A DNA stretch of 64,000 bases from Sphagnum magellanicum (GCA_021904315.1 CM038908.1:16636501-16700500), one strand, 5' to 3'. Positions 21,421 through 36,845 are shown, numbered from the stretch's first letter. Numbers and translations are program-made. Notes: generated from the sequence alone by a model not told the origin.

Positions 21421-23640
21421 AAAAAAATTAGAATGATTGTTCTTCATGTGGGCTTTTTAGTTCATTAGCCACCATGTAATTCCCATTAAATTAATGATAT
21501 AAAAATAGACTATCATTTTAACAATATTAGATGAACTTTTAGGGAGTGGAACATTTGCCAAAAATGAGCCACCTTGGAGTGCATACACCCTAGCAACATA
21601 TAATTGAATTTTATTTTCAAAACCAATGGCTACTTAAATGAACATTTCATAATTGATATAGTTATCCATTCATCAAAAGGGTAAGTTTTTTAATAACATA
21701 ATGCAAGGGGGAAATGTCAAACTTCAAACATATAGACTACATAATCCTTATTCAATTTTCAAAATACCATTCAATTTTCAAACCTTTCATATGTATTACA
21801 AATTATAAGGGGCAAAACACGATTGGGGTACCCCTTTTGAAACACTATGGACTGATTCCTAGGACACTCAAATTCACCTTTTTCTTCACTTTTCCTATGA
21901 CTTATTTTAGATTTCCCCTTTTTTCTTCTCATGTCAAATGGAATAATTTTGTTCCAAATTATATATAAGCATTTAGAGTATCTTTTGTTTTCACTTATGA
22001 AGTAAGAACAATAAAATTTATTCAATGCGGGCAATGTTTTATCAATGGCCCAAAATTTTCAAAACAATTATTTTAAAAAACTTTTTACATTGCAATAGGG
22101 CATTTGATTTTTGTCTCATTCATACATTTTATGTACATTTGTGCCTAAGGTGTTCGTGGTAAGAATCTTAGGTCAAAAAAATTTGTTTAAACATTCCTTA
22201 TGAATCTTTGAACTTTTTTTTCCTAGGAGACAAAGTTTTAATTTTTTTTTCCAGGACTTGGTAGGAATTCTGAATCTTGTTCAAATTTGATATGCTATGC
22301 ATAGAATAGTACCTTAGTAATGTATCTATCCATGAAAAAAATCAAACTTTCAATATGAATGTGCTATTAAGTTATAACAACATGTTTTAAATGAAGGGGT
22401 TCATTGGATATAAAAGGAGATGGTTCTTATTGGTACCCCAACCATGCTTTGACCCACAATCATTTTCAAGGGAATTGAACCCTAATCCTTAAAACCTTTG
22501 CCCATTGCAATAGAGGTGTCATTCATCTTAAATCCAATCGTGTCCTTACACATTGTTATTTAAAAGTAAACAAACAAAACAAGCCCTAAGGATATACCCC
22601 CACCCCACTATTGCACCAAGCTTGAAGATTAGAGCTTTTACAACCTCTAGAATGTAAGTCCACTATCCATAGTCCCTTTCTCCCAATGCATACAATAGTT
22701 AGGTCCATAATCGTACATAGGTTGAGAAAGGCAACCTATCATGTAAAAAAAGATAGTAAGCCATGAAATTTCATAATTGTAATCCCACACACATACACAA
22801 ATTAATTTTTTTTGAAAGAACACATATAAAAGTTAAATTGAAATTTGAACTTTGAATTTTGAGATTTTGATATTTTTACTTTCAAAGTGTAATAACCGCA
22901 TTGAAACTTGGTAGCTTTCCATGATTGAATGGTGTCATGGTATGGAATTTTTTCTAGAATGTAGAACTTTTATGTAAACATGTGCACAACTAAATCAAAA
23001 TGACTAATAAATATATTTCTCAACTTATTTTTCATGAAAGCTAAAGTTGAAAACATTTTTCATCCCCCATTGAACCTATACTTGGGCAATAACAATCATA
23101 AAAATTTAAAATACTTAGGTGCTTTCACTACCAAGACCTAAAAGGATGCAAAATTTTGCTAAATCTTGATAATAGAATTGAAATCCATATTAAGCTTTAA
23201 GGTAAATTTAACATTGTTTTTCATTGTTACTTTGAACAACAAAGCTTGTAGATTAAGGTTATGAACATTCACATGGGTGGAAAAACCATTTGTGCCATTG
23301 ATGTTTTTTGCATTGTTATAAGCTTCCTTCAAAATCTCAAAATTCTTTGTTAAAGTTAACTTTAAAATCTTCCTACATCCAAAATTGAATTATCCTTGAT
23401 GCATTCATGAGTTTTGCACAAGAAACCTTGAATTCAATTCTACCATAAGAGACAATGAAGCTTGTGAACATTGCCTTTTCATAGTTTCAACCACACTTGC
23501 ATAGACTACCCATGTCATTTTAAAAAAAAACCTTGTATTCATATCTTGGTGTTTGGCCCAAATGCAATAGGCTTAGCCGTCAACTTGGCAAGGTGATCTA
23601 TTAAGGTGGTTATGTCCATGCATCACAAGCTTGCCATTCT
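21421..23640. other. AT-rich spacer, nothing recognised
   Basis: Short open frames at 21714-22034 run on both strands through low-complexity sequence and have no recognisable motif. Confidence 0.45.
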
Positions 23641-23654
23641 CCATGTATCTATTC

Positions 23655-23890
23655 TTTTACAACATTTTAACACTATGTTCAAAGTTAAGTGTTAATGAAG
23701 TGTTGATCAATCATTGATATGACGTTGTAATGACACTATAATATAATGATCAATCATCACAATGTGCTCCAATGTCATCACAACATCATATCAATGATTG
23801 TATTAACACTTCATTATCATTTAACCTTAAACACATTATTAAAGTGTTATAAAAACACAAATACATGGAGGGGGCAAGTTTGTGACGTGA
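23655..23890. repeat. Large imperfect palindrome within a dispersed repeat
   Basis: The left arm (23665-23735) contains TAACACT, AATGAAGTGTTGATCAATC, ATTGATATGACGTTGTAATG. The right arm (23765-23850) is its reverse complement with scattered changes (CATCACAACATCATATCAAT, ATTAACACTTCATTATC, AAAGTGTTA). The arms are about 80-90 bp and the loop about 30 bp. The right arm and the following GGGGGCAAGTTTGTGA recur at 55740-55900. This is MITE-like, but no target-site duplication was defined. Confidence 0.7.
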
Positions 23891-24799
23891 TCCATTTCAT
23901 AATGTTACCTTTGTGTCAAACATCCATTAAAGAATTGTAGTAACGGAGAACTAGGGACCTAAAAGTAGTAGTAGGGCCAAAATATAATACATAATACTCC
24001 CCTTGATATATTTTCATTGTAATTATAAAGTCAAACACAAAAACATCACGGAAGTAATTGAATTTTATAAGTGAATGGACATATTCAAGCAAGGGTAAAA
24101 TACAAGACATACCTGTCATCACCTTCATATCAAACATCATCCAACAATTGAAGGTTGGTTATTTCCTTAGCTACTACAAAGGAATCAAGTGCCATTTTCA
24201 CCAAAAGGTGCAATATTCTTCCACAACCCTTTTTGTAGGTGAAAACATGAAGATTCATTAAGTTCACACATTTTTCAAGATTTTATTTTGCTTAGTTTTC
24301 ATTATTTTAACATTTAAAAAAATTCAAAGTGATATTTAGGATTCATGCTAAAATAATAACAAAGGGTTTGGAGGAGCCTTTCTAATTCTTGGATATAAAA
24401 AACAACTTATTCAACATTTGCAAAACCAAGTTGGTGTGGTGTGCCATGTAATGCATGCCCACCATGTGTAGTGAATATTTTTGTTGGAGTTACATAATGA
24501 CACCTATGTAAATGTTTTGAAAATTGACGCCCCATAACATCAAATGACACCAACCCACTCACAATTCTTTCCTTCCCAAGCATTAGTGTTTTAAAAATCA
24601 AGTGTGTCATGAAATCATATGTTGTTCATTCAAGAATTTTTTAAAAAGATAGTTCCAAATAGGAACCATTCACCATTCCTTCATTGCAGCACAAACATTC
24701 ATATTTTTTCAAGTCTTATTATTAATGTTTGTATTTTCATTATAAGAAATTAACACAAATTTAGCCTTTGCCATAATTTTTCAGGTAGTGTTTAATGTG

Positions 24800-25770
24800 C
24801 CCCCAAACTTTTTAAAAAACCCAGAAGTGAGTCCCAGAGTGAAACAATGGGAAAAAAAGTCGGGGCACACTCCTCAATTAGTAGCATTTTTGGGGTAGGA
24901 AGGCATGTTAGAGCTCCAAGATGGGATTAAGATGTACTCAAAGTAAAGTTTCAAGATGAAATCAATTTGCATAGCCAAGAAAAGAAGGCGATTACTACAA
25001 ATTGAACACAAGTGGTGTGACAGACTTAGTAAGGACAACCTCAAGCACAAGCTTTAAATGACTTGCAATTTTTGGTAGGAGGCATCACTCCTTTCCCTAT
25101 AGTATACTCTATGACTTTCTATGGGGGCTACATCCAAATGGTAATTTTTCCAAGGACTTTCAAGTGGGAGTCCCAAAATTGGGACTTTCGTTGTCCCGAA
25201 ATTTTTGACGTTCATATTTTCCTCATATCAAACTTTTTTAGAGCATGCAAGGGCAATATCTTATGGCCCTCAAAAAGATCTTTCCAATGATGTATTGCAC
25301 GCCCCAATCAAAGATCATTTGACCTTTGCTCCAAGGGGATTTGTGGTTAGGAGTCAAATTCTCAATTTGATTTGTGACCCTTCTTTTGATCATAACTCAT
25401 GCATGTCAAGTCCAAAGGAATAATATGAAGGCATTTTAAACATCTACATGTCGAAACTTTTCCGATGGTATCATGGGCACCCAATTTGGTGCTTGTTTGC
25501 ATTTTCAACCAAGACTTTAAATATTCATGATTCCCACATGAGTGCAACTCCGAAAATGAGAGTGCATTTGGGAGTCATTAGGCTCAATCTCTTGCACTCT
25601 CCCTCACTTACGAAAGTGTGTTTGACTTTCAAACACATTTTTTTGGCCTCATGTGCCTTTGCATTTCACACTTAGTTGTCAACTCGATGTTAAGGTTACA
25701 ATAGTGTCCAACACCACATTTTGCATGTGTTATGGTCCATTTTGAACTATCACCCCAATATATTTGGGCA
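24800..25770. other. Unidentified stretch, less AT-rich, possible old element interior
   Basis: The base composition is noticeably richer in G and C than the surroundings, and overlapping open frames occur on both strands. It is directly followed by the repeat starting at 25775. No transposon or gene motif was recognised. Confidence 0.3.
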
Positions 25771-25774
25771 AACC

Positions 25775-26030
25775 CATCCTTGGGTGGTACCATTAGAAAT
25801 GTCACACCTTGGTTTTACTAGATCCATAAATTTTTAAAAACATTTAAATAAATATTTTCATAAAAATTTTAATGACTAAATTTATTAAGTTCCGTACATT
25901 CTGACAATTCAATAATATCAAGAATATTGTGTATTTTTGTGTGTTCATAATCATTGCACTTTAAAAAAAAACTCAATAATGTAATGGTGGTTCTTTTCCT
26001 TGAACTTTTTGGTTAACAACACAAATTTGA
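25775..26030 (+). repeat. Dispersed repeat, direct partner of 19048-19300
   Basis: It starts CATCCTTGGGTGGTACCATTA and shares the ordered words listed for the first copy, including ACATTTAAATAAATATTTT. Confidence 0.7.
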
Positions 26031-26782
26031 AACATGATTTGAAATTTTTTTTGGGAATTTTTTTCCTAAGGTAATTTTGAGGTCATTCTATTTATTTATT
26101 TATTTAAATTTAATTGATTAAGTATATATTAATCATGAAATTTCAAAGTTAAGGCTATTGATTATTGAAAGGCCATTTTTATTAGGAATATAAAATTTTA
26201 ACAATTTAAAAAAAAATTATTCCTAAGTAAGTTCTAAGCCATATATTGATGCATGCAATGAATAAACATGAAAAAAATTGATTTATAGTTGTGAAAAGAT
26301 TTAAAGGAAAGGGCCCATGAAAATGATTTGGCCATTTTTGGTTTTTTAACCATTCTTTGAGGTGATTCCTAATGGTATCACCCAAAGATGGGTTCACCCT
26401 TTTGTGAATAAATTTTAATTCAATTTTAAAAAAAAAATCCATGCCTTTTTTAACCAATCATGGGATGACCTTTGTTTTAAAGGTCTGAAATTGCAAAAAC
26501 TTGTGCTTGTTATTTGTCACATTTGCAATATTCAATTGAATTAAAATAGAATCGTGAACCAATATAAGACCTCATTACAAAGTACCTTTTTTTAGTGACC
26601 ACACTGTGATTAGCAACATTTACCATTCGAATCCTTACATGTTTGGAGAAGAAATCCATTTGAAAAATAAAAAACTTTTCATTGTGTTTTATTCATGTGC
26701 ACATTAATGTTGGTTGATTCTGGGTTTTTGGCCAAGTCCAAGTTTGAATATGGATCCAAGTTTAAGTATCAAACCTAACAAG

Positions 26783-27000
26783 TCTACATGGATGTGGACC
26801 AAGCCAAGAATCACATTTAACAATTTTACACAAATTCATATTTGACCTTTAAACTAGATTCGATGGGTCAACATGGACTTTGACCTAGCCAAAAAACACA
26901 TTTGAAAATTCTACATGGACTCATATTTGACATTTAGAATTGGACCCAATGGGTCTACATGGATTTGAACTTGGCCAAGAATTAAACTCAATGGGTCCAA
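26783..27000. repeat. Tandem repeat, 85-bp period, about 2.5 units
   Basis: Units begin TCTACATGGATGTGGACC (26783), TCAACATGGACTTTGACC (26868) and TCTACATGGATTTGAAC (26954), that is, spacings of 85 and 86 bp. Each continues with (A/G)GCCAAGAA, ACATTT-AA, a CATATTTGAC(C/A)TTTA piece and AATGGG. A partial unit precedes (GGCCAAGTCCAAG near 26735). Confidence 0.8.
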
Positions 27001-28550
27001 GTTTCTTTACAAGGTTTGGGTTTTAAGGTTAGGTAGGGGTTAGGGTTTTAAGATTAAATAAGGTTTAAGGCTTTAAATTATACATTTTATGTCTAAATTA
27101 TAGGTTCCTAAATCTTAGCTTTAAACTTTAATATATAAGGCATCCCCCATTGTAGTATTAAATTGACCTTTAGTCAATATTTTGTGATGTTCCTTATTTT
27201 CTTCCCTTTTACTATTCTTGGGAACATGTTGGGGAACAATTTAGGAACTTAAAAAACCAACTAGGAAGTTAAAAGAACTTGATCTAAACACCATGGGAAC
27301 CTTTTTGGAACACCAAAAATATAAATAAGTAAATGAAATTTGCTTAGAAATCAAATTTGGAATCATCCCCAATAATAAGCCACAATCAACCATAGCCTAA
27401 ATTTAGAATCAATGGTTCTTATAAAGGTTGGACTCATTGGACATGGAATCATTAGTCAAATTTTCTTTATACAAAGTTAGAATTGGTAGGTTTCAATTTT
27501 GAAAATATTCCCAAGATTTGGAATTGAAAGTTTTTCCATTTTACAACAAAATTCTAAACCCAAATTCAATAATTCTTGTACAAACCAATCGGCCAACACT
27601 AAAGCACAACTTGCACCTTATTGTAGAAATGAATTCATCCTCACCCATTACACTTTAAACCTTAATGTGCAAGTTGCAACCCTAATGTTTTTTAAGAACT
27701 TGCAATGGACATCATATTTTGCTTATCTTCTTTTTCAAATTTTATTTAGTATCTACAATAATCTAATCATGTGATTTTTAAAAGATGGAAAATCAAAAGT
27801 TGAAGGTGTAAAATTATTAAAGATGGCAATGCAAATGTTTGTTTGCATTTAAACTACATATTCAACCTTAAAAAATGGAAATTTGTATTAAAGAAATACT
27901 TGTAACAAAAATTAAAAGATTGTTTGAATGCTAACATGTGTGACAGATGCCAATATTGGGCATGATTAGATGATGAATGCAATTCATTCACATGGATTTC
28001 CATCTATGATTTCATAGTCCACTCATAATCCATTTGTAGTTAACTTGTAGTCCATTTATACGTAATTTGTAGTTCATTATTACATAACTTGTAGTTAACC
28101 TTGCTCACTCCCTATTCACTACTAATTCACTCATAGTCACTTAGTGTTCACTTTCAATTTAGTTTTAGTTAATTCATAGTTCATTCACATTTATGAAGGC
28201 ATTCAAAAAGGTTGCTTGGTTGGTGGGCATATGGAAACTTGCACGGAAATTTCCATGATTTGGTTCTCAAAGGGGTATAAATAAAAATAAAAACCCCTTT
28301 ATGTTCAATCTAATTAGCATTAGTTTTAGGTATGATTTTGTTCCTTTTATGTTTACGTTTTCATGTTGTATCATAATAAAAATTTGTTTACATTTTTGTT
28401 TGCACATTTCATATTATTAAAAAAAATCCTATACTAGAAAAAATCTTGTATTATGCAACCATTCAATTTGTAGTTATATGCAACTAAATGTCATTTGTAA
28501 CTATGTTTTGGCACTTTATGAGTAATCACCATCCGTCTCAATCTATTAAT
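27001..28550. other. AT-rich spacer with short-word repeats
   Basis: It holds a TTTAAGG/TTAGGG-like tract (27010-27085) and, at 28000-28200, many variants of TAGTTCATT/TAGTCCATT/TAGTTAA. No gene was recognised. Confidence 0.45.
28430..28545 (-). repeat. Dispersed repeat, inverted partner of 18085-18200
   Basis: The plus strand reads ATGCAACCATTCAATTTGTAG, AATGTCATTTGTAACTATG and TCACCATCC...TCAATCTATTA. This is the reverse complement of the 18-kb copy with minor differences. Confidence 0.7.
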
Positions 28551-28559
28551 TTTCTTGTG

Positions 28560-29215
28560 AATATTATTTTACCTACCTAGAAATTGTTAATAAGTACCTA
28601 CTACATTTAATAAATAATAGTTACTATGAAAATAATAGAACTTCTTATTGATATATAATTATTTATCATCAATAATGTATAATTAAATTAAGTAAAATCT
28701 AATTACTTATTAAATTTATTAATTAGTGAAACTTATTATTATCCAATAATTTAAATATTTTTAAATATATAATATTTATAGTTTATTAATAATTTATTAT
28801 TGAGTTAATAACATAATAAAATAAAATAAAATAATATTAGTAAAAATAATTATTAATTTAGTTTAATTACTAAAATTTTACATATTTAAATTTTTATTGA
28901 TAATAATTAATAATTAAAATAATTTATTATTTTTATTTTTATTATGAGTAATAATATACTGATTATTATTTATTTATTTAATATATTTAATAATATATAT
29001 TAATTAATTACGTTTACTATTATTTAATAATTTAGTAGTTTATGTAATAATTTAAATAATTTATGCTACTATTAGTTACTACTTAATTAATAGGTGGTAA
29101 TAAGTAATAGTTAGGTTGGTAAGTGGGTAAGCAATTATTTAATGTTTAGTTAATCAATTAGTTTTAATTAGCGAGTTAGTTAGAAAATTACCTATTAGAT
29201 ATATAGTTTACAAAA
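28560..29215. other. Extreme A/T island
   Basis: About 650 bp built almost only of A and T in short words such as TTAATAATTTATTA and AATTAATTA. G and C are rare, and no word repeats perfectly for long. A weaker piece of the same kind is at 17830-17960. It could be a matrix-attachment-like or low-melting region, or an eroded AT-rich transposon. Confidence 0.75.
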
Positions 29216-32200
29216 TTGAAAAATAAAAAAAGGATATGGGATAAACATTTTAATTACAACTTAGTTGAAATTTAGTCGCAAACTAAGTTGCAACTAAAAG
29301 AATTATCCCATATGTTTTGTTTTCCATTTCCATCTTGTAAAAGTATATAGTGAAGGGTGTTTTGTTTTTACATTTTTATATCAAAAACATGTGTAAGTTG
29401 GGACGAGCCAATGAAAGAGGCATAACCCTAAAGGCTAAACCTAAAAATAATAATAATAATAATAATTACATATTTATTTCCTAGTTTACCCACTCACCCA
29501 CCTACTTAGTCCACCTACCTTCTTTCCTACCTACTTACCCACCTACATATATATATACCTGCCTAAATATTGATTTAAATGTTTTTTGGCGAAAATTCAA
29601 TTAAGATGTCATGTGGCAAATTTTTATTAGGCCACATGCATGATTTAACACCATCCAAAATAGATGATGAAAATCCAATATGTAATTTAAAAACATAATT
29701 ATAACTTTTTTATTATGTTGCCACATGGCACTTTGTAATGGGTTATAATGTAGTTGCAAATAATGGTTAGTAGTTGCAAATTTTATATGAATGGTCAACG
29801 GATGAATATGGATATGTCGACCATGTACTTTATCTATATGCAATGTGATGACATCATGGTAAGTCATCATTTGTGACTAAATGTTGCATGCAACCTCACT
29901 TATGCAACTAATGAAATTTTAGTTATACATGGTTGTAACTTATTTTTAGTTGTAAATTATAGTTGCAAATTGAAACTTTTTTTCTAATGTTATGGTTTTG
30001 TTTTGATTTCAAGGTTTTATCTTTGGATTTAAATTTAAGTTTATCTTTTCATCATTTGTCTTCATAATTTTCATGCCCATGAGACCATGACTTCAAGATA
30101 AAAAAATGTAAGCATGTGTGTAAAAGTTGGAAGCAATTTGAACACCTTAAAGATGAAGGATCATGAACATGTTAAACCCCATAAAATTTTTTGTTTATGA
30201 ATCTTGGTCCCCAAAACACCTATGTCCAATATAACTTGAAAAGTCTATAGTGAAATCCAAAACCCTAAGTTCTAACAACCCCAAAGTTTCAACTTCCAAT
30301 TGAATCATTGATCAACTTCACAAAAACACATTTTAATTCTAAAATCTAGACTTTATAATGATGAAGTTTGAAACTTGCTAGAATGTCAAAACTCAAAATG
30401 ACTACAAATTAAAAAACATAAGTTTCGATCAAAACATATGTTGTTAATAACTACGTGTAAAATTTACTTGCAATATGCATTATGCTTGAACTTTGAAGGT
30501 CATGAAGCCTACTTCAATGAAAACTATAAGTTGCTAGGACTTGAAAAATGATGGTTGACCATTGGAAGAAATTTAGAGCCTAGAGGTTGGGAAACGCCCA
30601 TTGCCATTGCAACTTGTTCGACAACTTGTTAGTGTGGCTTCCCATTAATGATCATTGAAATTAAAGTTAGATAGGTAAAAAAATGGTTAGGTGGTTCATT
30701 TTTGACAATTTGGAATTTGAAAAGTTCATATCTTATGTTAATTAATTTTTTTGCAATTATCATAATTATCAAACTACAATTCTTATAATTACCCCTTATG
30801 TTTTTTGTCAAAAATACTAGTAGGTCACTAGACATGTGATTGGTCCAAAAATTCATGTGAAAGCTTGAATATTTCAATGTGAAATGCACTACAAATAACA
30901 AAAAATGAGAGTGAAATCATGATAAAATGAGCCTTGATGCTATTATAAGTGATGCTTATTTGACATGTTCGCAAGTTAAAAAAAATGAATTAATGTTGAA
31001 AATTTTGTGTTGTATTTACATGCCCACTTGTTAAATACACTAATTTAGCATCAAAATAAGTTTCAAAAGTCATCCAATAAATATTAAATACTTTTCAACA
31101 TTTAAAAAATCCCAAATACATTACATACTAGACATAAAAAATTGTGAAATGATGTAGAAAACTATTTAAACATTGTGTAAACACAATGCTTATAGTGTAA
31201 ATTTTTTGTCACAACATGATTTAGGACATCACCATTGGTTCTTTTTACCTCAATTTGACCCATGATGAAAATCATGACATTTAAACAAAATTAAAGTTAA
31301 TTCTTTTTGTATTGGGAAAGTTTTAATGCATTTTACTCTTAAATCTTTATTTAATGGTGGCTTATTTTTTATTTTGACATTACCATGTCATAATTTTTAA
31401 TTTATATTTTTAATTTTGTTTGCGTGATAAACACAATGTCATCATTTCAAAAGTCCATTATGAATCCATTATTTAAAAAAAAAAATCCATTTAGTATGAT
31501 TCCCATTAAGGTTTATTGCAACATTTAATAATTAAAAAATGACACTGTTAATGTAAAATATGACTTTACATTTTAAGTTCATTGACAATATTAAAAAATT
31601 GTAATTGTAGTACTCCAATTAGTCTTTGTAACTATGCTTTCCCCCAAAAGCTTAACACTTAGAATCAACTATTAGTCTACTAGGCTTAGCCTTAAAGCTT
31701 GAAGATTCTACCAATCTTGAGGCTTGAGCCTATTGCCTCACTTGGGGTAAATTTCTAATCTTCATAACTATCAATGATGTTGAACAATGAATTGTGAATG
31801 GCTTGCAAATTGCACTATACATCATATTGAGGCATTGAGAAAAAATACCCTTTAAACATCAATTGCTTCATTTTTGAGACTCAAAATATCTTGAGTATGT
31901 TGATTATTGATGGCAATGATCATCTCTTATATGGTGGTGGAGGTTGCACAAACTTTTGAAAGGGGATTGCAAAATGATGGAAACAACCCTCATGCTCCTA
32001 GGTTCAGTTGGTTAGAATAATTGGTTCTAGTTAGTAAAAATAAAATTAGAATTGGGTTCGATTTATGGAATTATAATTAGATTGTTTTTTTGAAGAATTA
32101 GACCTAGAACTGAATTTTCAATTCCATTTATGTGTGGAACCATAATTAGAACCAAAAATCAATTTTTTTTTGAAGAAAAGACTAAAATCAAGGACTAATT

Positions 32201-32720
32201 AGAGATAATATGGAGTTGATTATTGGTTTTAGTCTAGGATACTCAAAACTAGATTGGTACAAGGTCTTGTTTTGAGAATTGAAACCAAAATGAAAATCAA
32301 ATTTTTTGAAAAATTAAATTCGAAAGTGGATTCATGCTTGCATTTATATGTTAAATTCAAATCAAAATAGTGTTAAGAAAAAACTAGAATTGAAAGTCAT
32401 TCGTAAAAATAAAGAACCACCCAACATTGGTATACACCTAATATTTAAATAATATAAAATTAGAGGTTGATATTACCTCGGGTCCCTACTAGGTTAGTAT
32501 TGATACGAGGTGAAATTGCCTTAGGTCATACTTAGCTGGTAATGTACTTCATACCAATGTTATACAAGGTGCATGCCTCTATATGAGATTACAAAAATCA
32601 ATTCTCAAACACCAAAAAAATTCCTTGTATGTTATTCTGTTGCTATTAGAGTTCAAAAATGATTTGTAAAACTTCAGGTGGAGCTCCTATAACACTTTAA
32701 ATCATTTAAAATGAATAAGA
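29216..32720. other. AT-rich spacer, nothing recognised
   Basis: It contains an AATAAT microsatellite near 29446-29466, repeated GTTGCAAAT/GTTGTAA words at 29270-29960, and purine/AT-rich low-complexity sequence at 31990-32330 (AATTAGAACC-like words). No gene was recognised. Confidence 0.45.
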
Positions 32721-32739
32721 AATAAGAAAGTCGTGAGAT

Positions 32740-32826
32740 TTGAAAGTAGAAAAAGAAAAAGAAAAATACGAAAACAAAAGAAAAAAGAAAAAGAAAAAAA
32801 AAAGGGTCAAAAGAAAAAGAAAAAAC
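32740..32826 (+). repeat. Purine tract (AAAAAG)n
   Basis: An A/G-only tract of AAAAAGA-type words, about 360 bp upstream of the adenylate kinase start. Open reading frames through it are low complexity and not supported as coding. Confidence 0.8.
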
Positions 32827-33183
32827 CGTATTCGTATTAAACCAAGTGGGCCAAAAACAAGAAATAGTCCACTTAAGAAGAACCTAAAGTCCAGGTCTTC
32901 CTGTACCCGTCAAAGTGGGGAATTTCCACAGGTCCCCGAACGGTGGTTGCAACAAGGACGCGCACATCGCGCGCGCGGTCGTGCGAAGTAGACACGCGAG
33001 CAAAGCTTTTCTCGCAAAGCCTGTGAATCGACAACCGCGCTACTAGAGCTACTGCGGCACTACTCCTGTCAAGGTCAGCAGCAATCTAACACTACTACCC
33101 TCCCTTGCCTCGCCCTTCATCACAACAACATCCCCCATGTTCATCTAGATCGTACCTTTGGGGTGCAGGAGCCGGAAGTGATC

Positions 33184-35047
<1,864 letters not shown>

Positions 35048-36841
35048 TAGAGTGTTCAGGGAGTTTTATCCTTGTCACCAAGTGAACAATATGAGTTGCT
35101 AGTCATGTTACTGAACAGAGAATGTCCAAATTCTTTCTCCTACTGGAGGGTTGGGGTATGACCCTGCCTTAACTTTTTGTTGATGTGAATCATTTTTCAA
35201 AGAGGGTGGTTTTGAAATTTGAGGGATAGTGAACCAGGACCATTTGGATAAGAAGACATAAATTTCTGTTCTTCTTGTGTTGTCATTGTTGCATCATGGT
35301 TCTAATTGAGCTCCTTGCATCCAACATGTGGGTAGTACTGGAGTATTTTGTCACCTATTGAGACAAATTGGTTGAGTCCAAAAGGTGGGTTGCATACTCA
35401 GAAGCTTCAAAGATTGGCAACTTGCTCAATATTGTTATCCATTTCTTAGCAATTGACTTGGAAGTCAAGGAATTCATATAACCATGACTTTTACTCAGAA
35501 GTCTTATGGATGTGAGAGGAGTAGTCAAAAGCATCGGCAAGTAAATTGAGATGTACTTTCTCAAACTTAAGTTGTCAGCGGATGAATTTTTCAACACATT
35601 GTGTCCAAATTCTCATCTTCTGGACCAGTGATTATTCCATGGAAAAGTATTTTCATGATTCTAAATAGCTTCCAACTATACAGAACGGACTGACAAAAGA
35701 AGATGGAGTCTGACCTGATATGGATTAAGATCATGGATTATGCTTAAAAACTAATTTTAGTAAGTGCATCAGCTGTTATTTCAGTGGCAAGCTCCCTGGC
35801 ACTATAGCAATAGGATCCTGTTTTGGGGTGGCACTGCAGAGACACGAATTGACCTAACAGTAGAATACCTTGCCTGCAAGTATGAACTGATTGATAACTC
35901 AATAGCTCAATTATTTGTTGCCTTGTGACTTAGGAACTATCTCCATTAGTAAATCCATTTCTAGGTAATTGACTAGCAACAGCATTTTTGACAGCCCCCA
36001 CAGTTGCAGAAGAGGCGAACAGAAGAAGGTTTCATTAAATCAACCCTGATCTACTACCAAATTGCTACTGATCTGAAGTAGGAGTACAAGTGGAAAACCC
36101 AAGTGATTGCTGTAAATGGACTTGGTGTTGCAAGGCACAGTAAATTAAGAGTTTTAGTAAGGAATCTGCCCTGTCCACCATCTGACAACAGTGATGGGTA
36201 CTTTGATGAGGTTTATTGAGAATTCTGTGAGTATTGCAAGGATAGTAGGCATGGACAACAACTTGCCAGAGATGTGCTGCAACAATATTCCAACTTCATT
36301 GCAACAGGATTCTCAAAAAGCATGCACTAGTTCTCTACAGTTTGCATAAATTGTCTCACTGATGTTTGCAATTGGCATTCAGAAAGTGTACATCTTGCAA
36401 TGTCCTAGATGTTTCTAGACCTCAAGTTGGGGATGGAAACCAGTTATTTAAGCATACACAAGGATATTATCTCAATGGTCTCCCAAAAGAATGTTGTAAA
36501 TTAGATGGAGGAAAACTGGAGAAAGCTTGTGTGGGGTAAGATACCCTTGCAATGCTTGCAAATTTCCTGCTACTCTTTAATTCTGAGTGGAAATTAGGGT
36601 GGGTTCAAGTGGGAAGGAGAGAGATAAACAGGAAACTTACTTGATGATCCAGAGGATAGTGACTACGAGGGTCAAGATGAATGAAAGGAGCATGAAGGGA
36701 AATCCCAAAAGAAACTCAAGGGACCTGCAGTCTTCATCACACATGTTTGTCACCTCTTTCTCTTGTACTATGAAACACTGCAGAGTTCACAAAGCTTACC
36801 AGTTGCACCCAGAACTGCAGCCACTGAACTTTTCAAGAGCC

Positions 36842-36845
<4 letters not shown>
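35048..36845. other. Adenylate kinase 3' UTR and spacer
   Basis: The first few hundred bases probably include the 3' UTR. The rest shows no convincing coding region on either strand. Confidence 0.5.

Noticed and set aside
23655..23890. microRNA precursor
   Set aside because: The arms are too long and uniformly paired, and the sequence is part of a dispersed repeat; an inverted-repeat element is more likely.
28000..28200. CRISPR-like or true tandem array of TAGTTCATT words
   Set aside because: The words vary in length and spacing, with no regular spacer. It is low-complexity sequence in a plant nuclear genome.
32740..32991. Lys-rich open frame before adenylate kinase
   Set aside because: Translation of a purine tract; low complexity and no domain.
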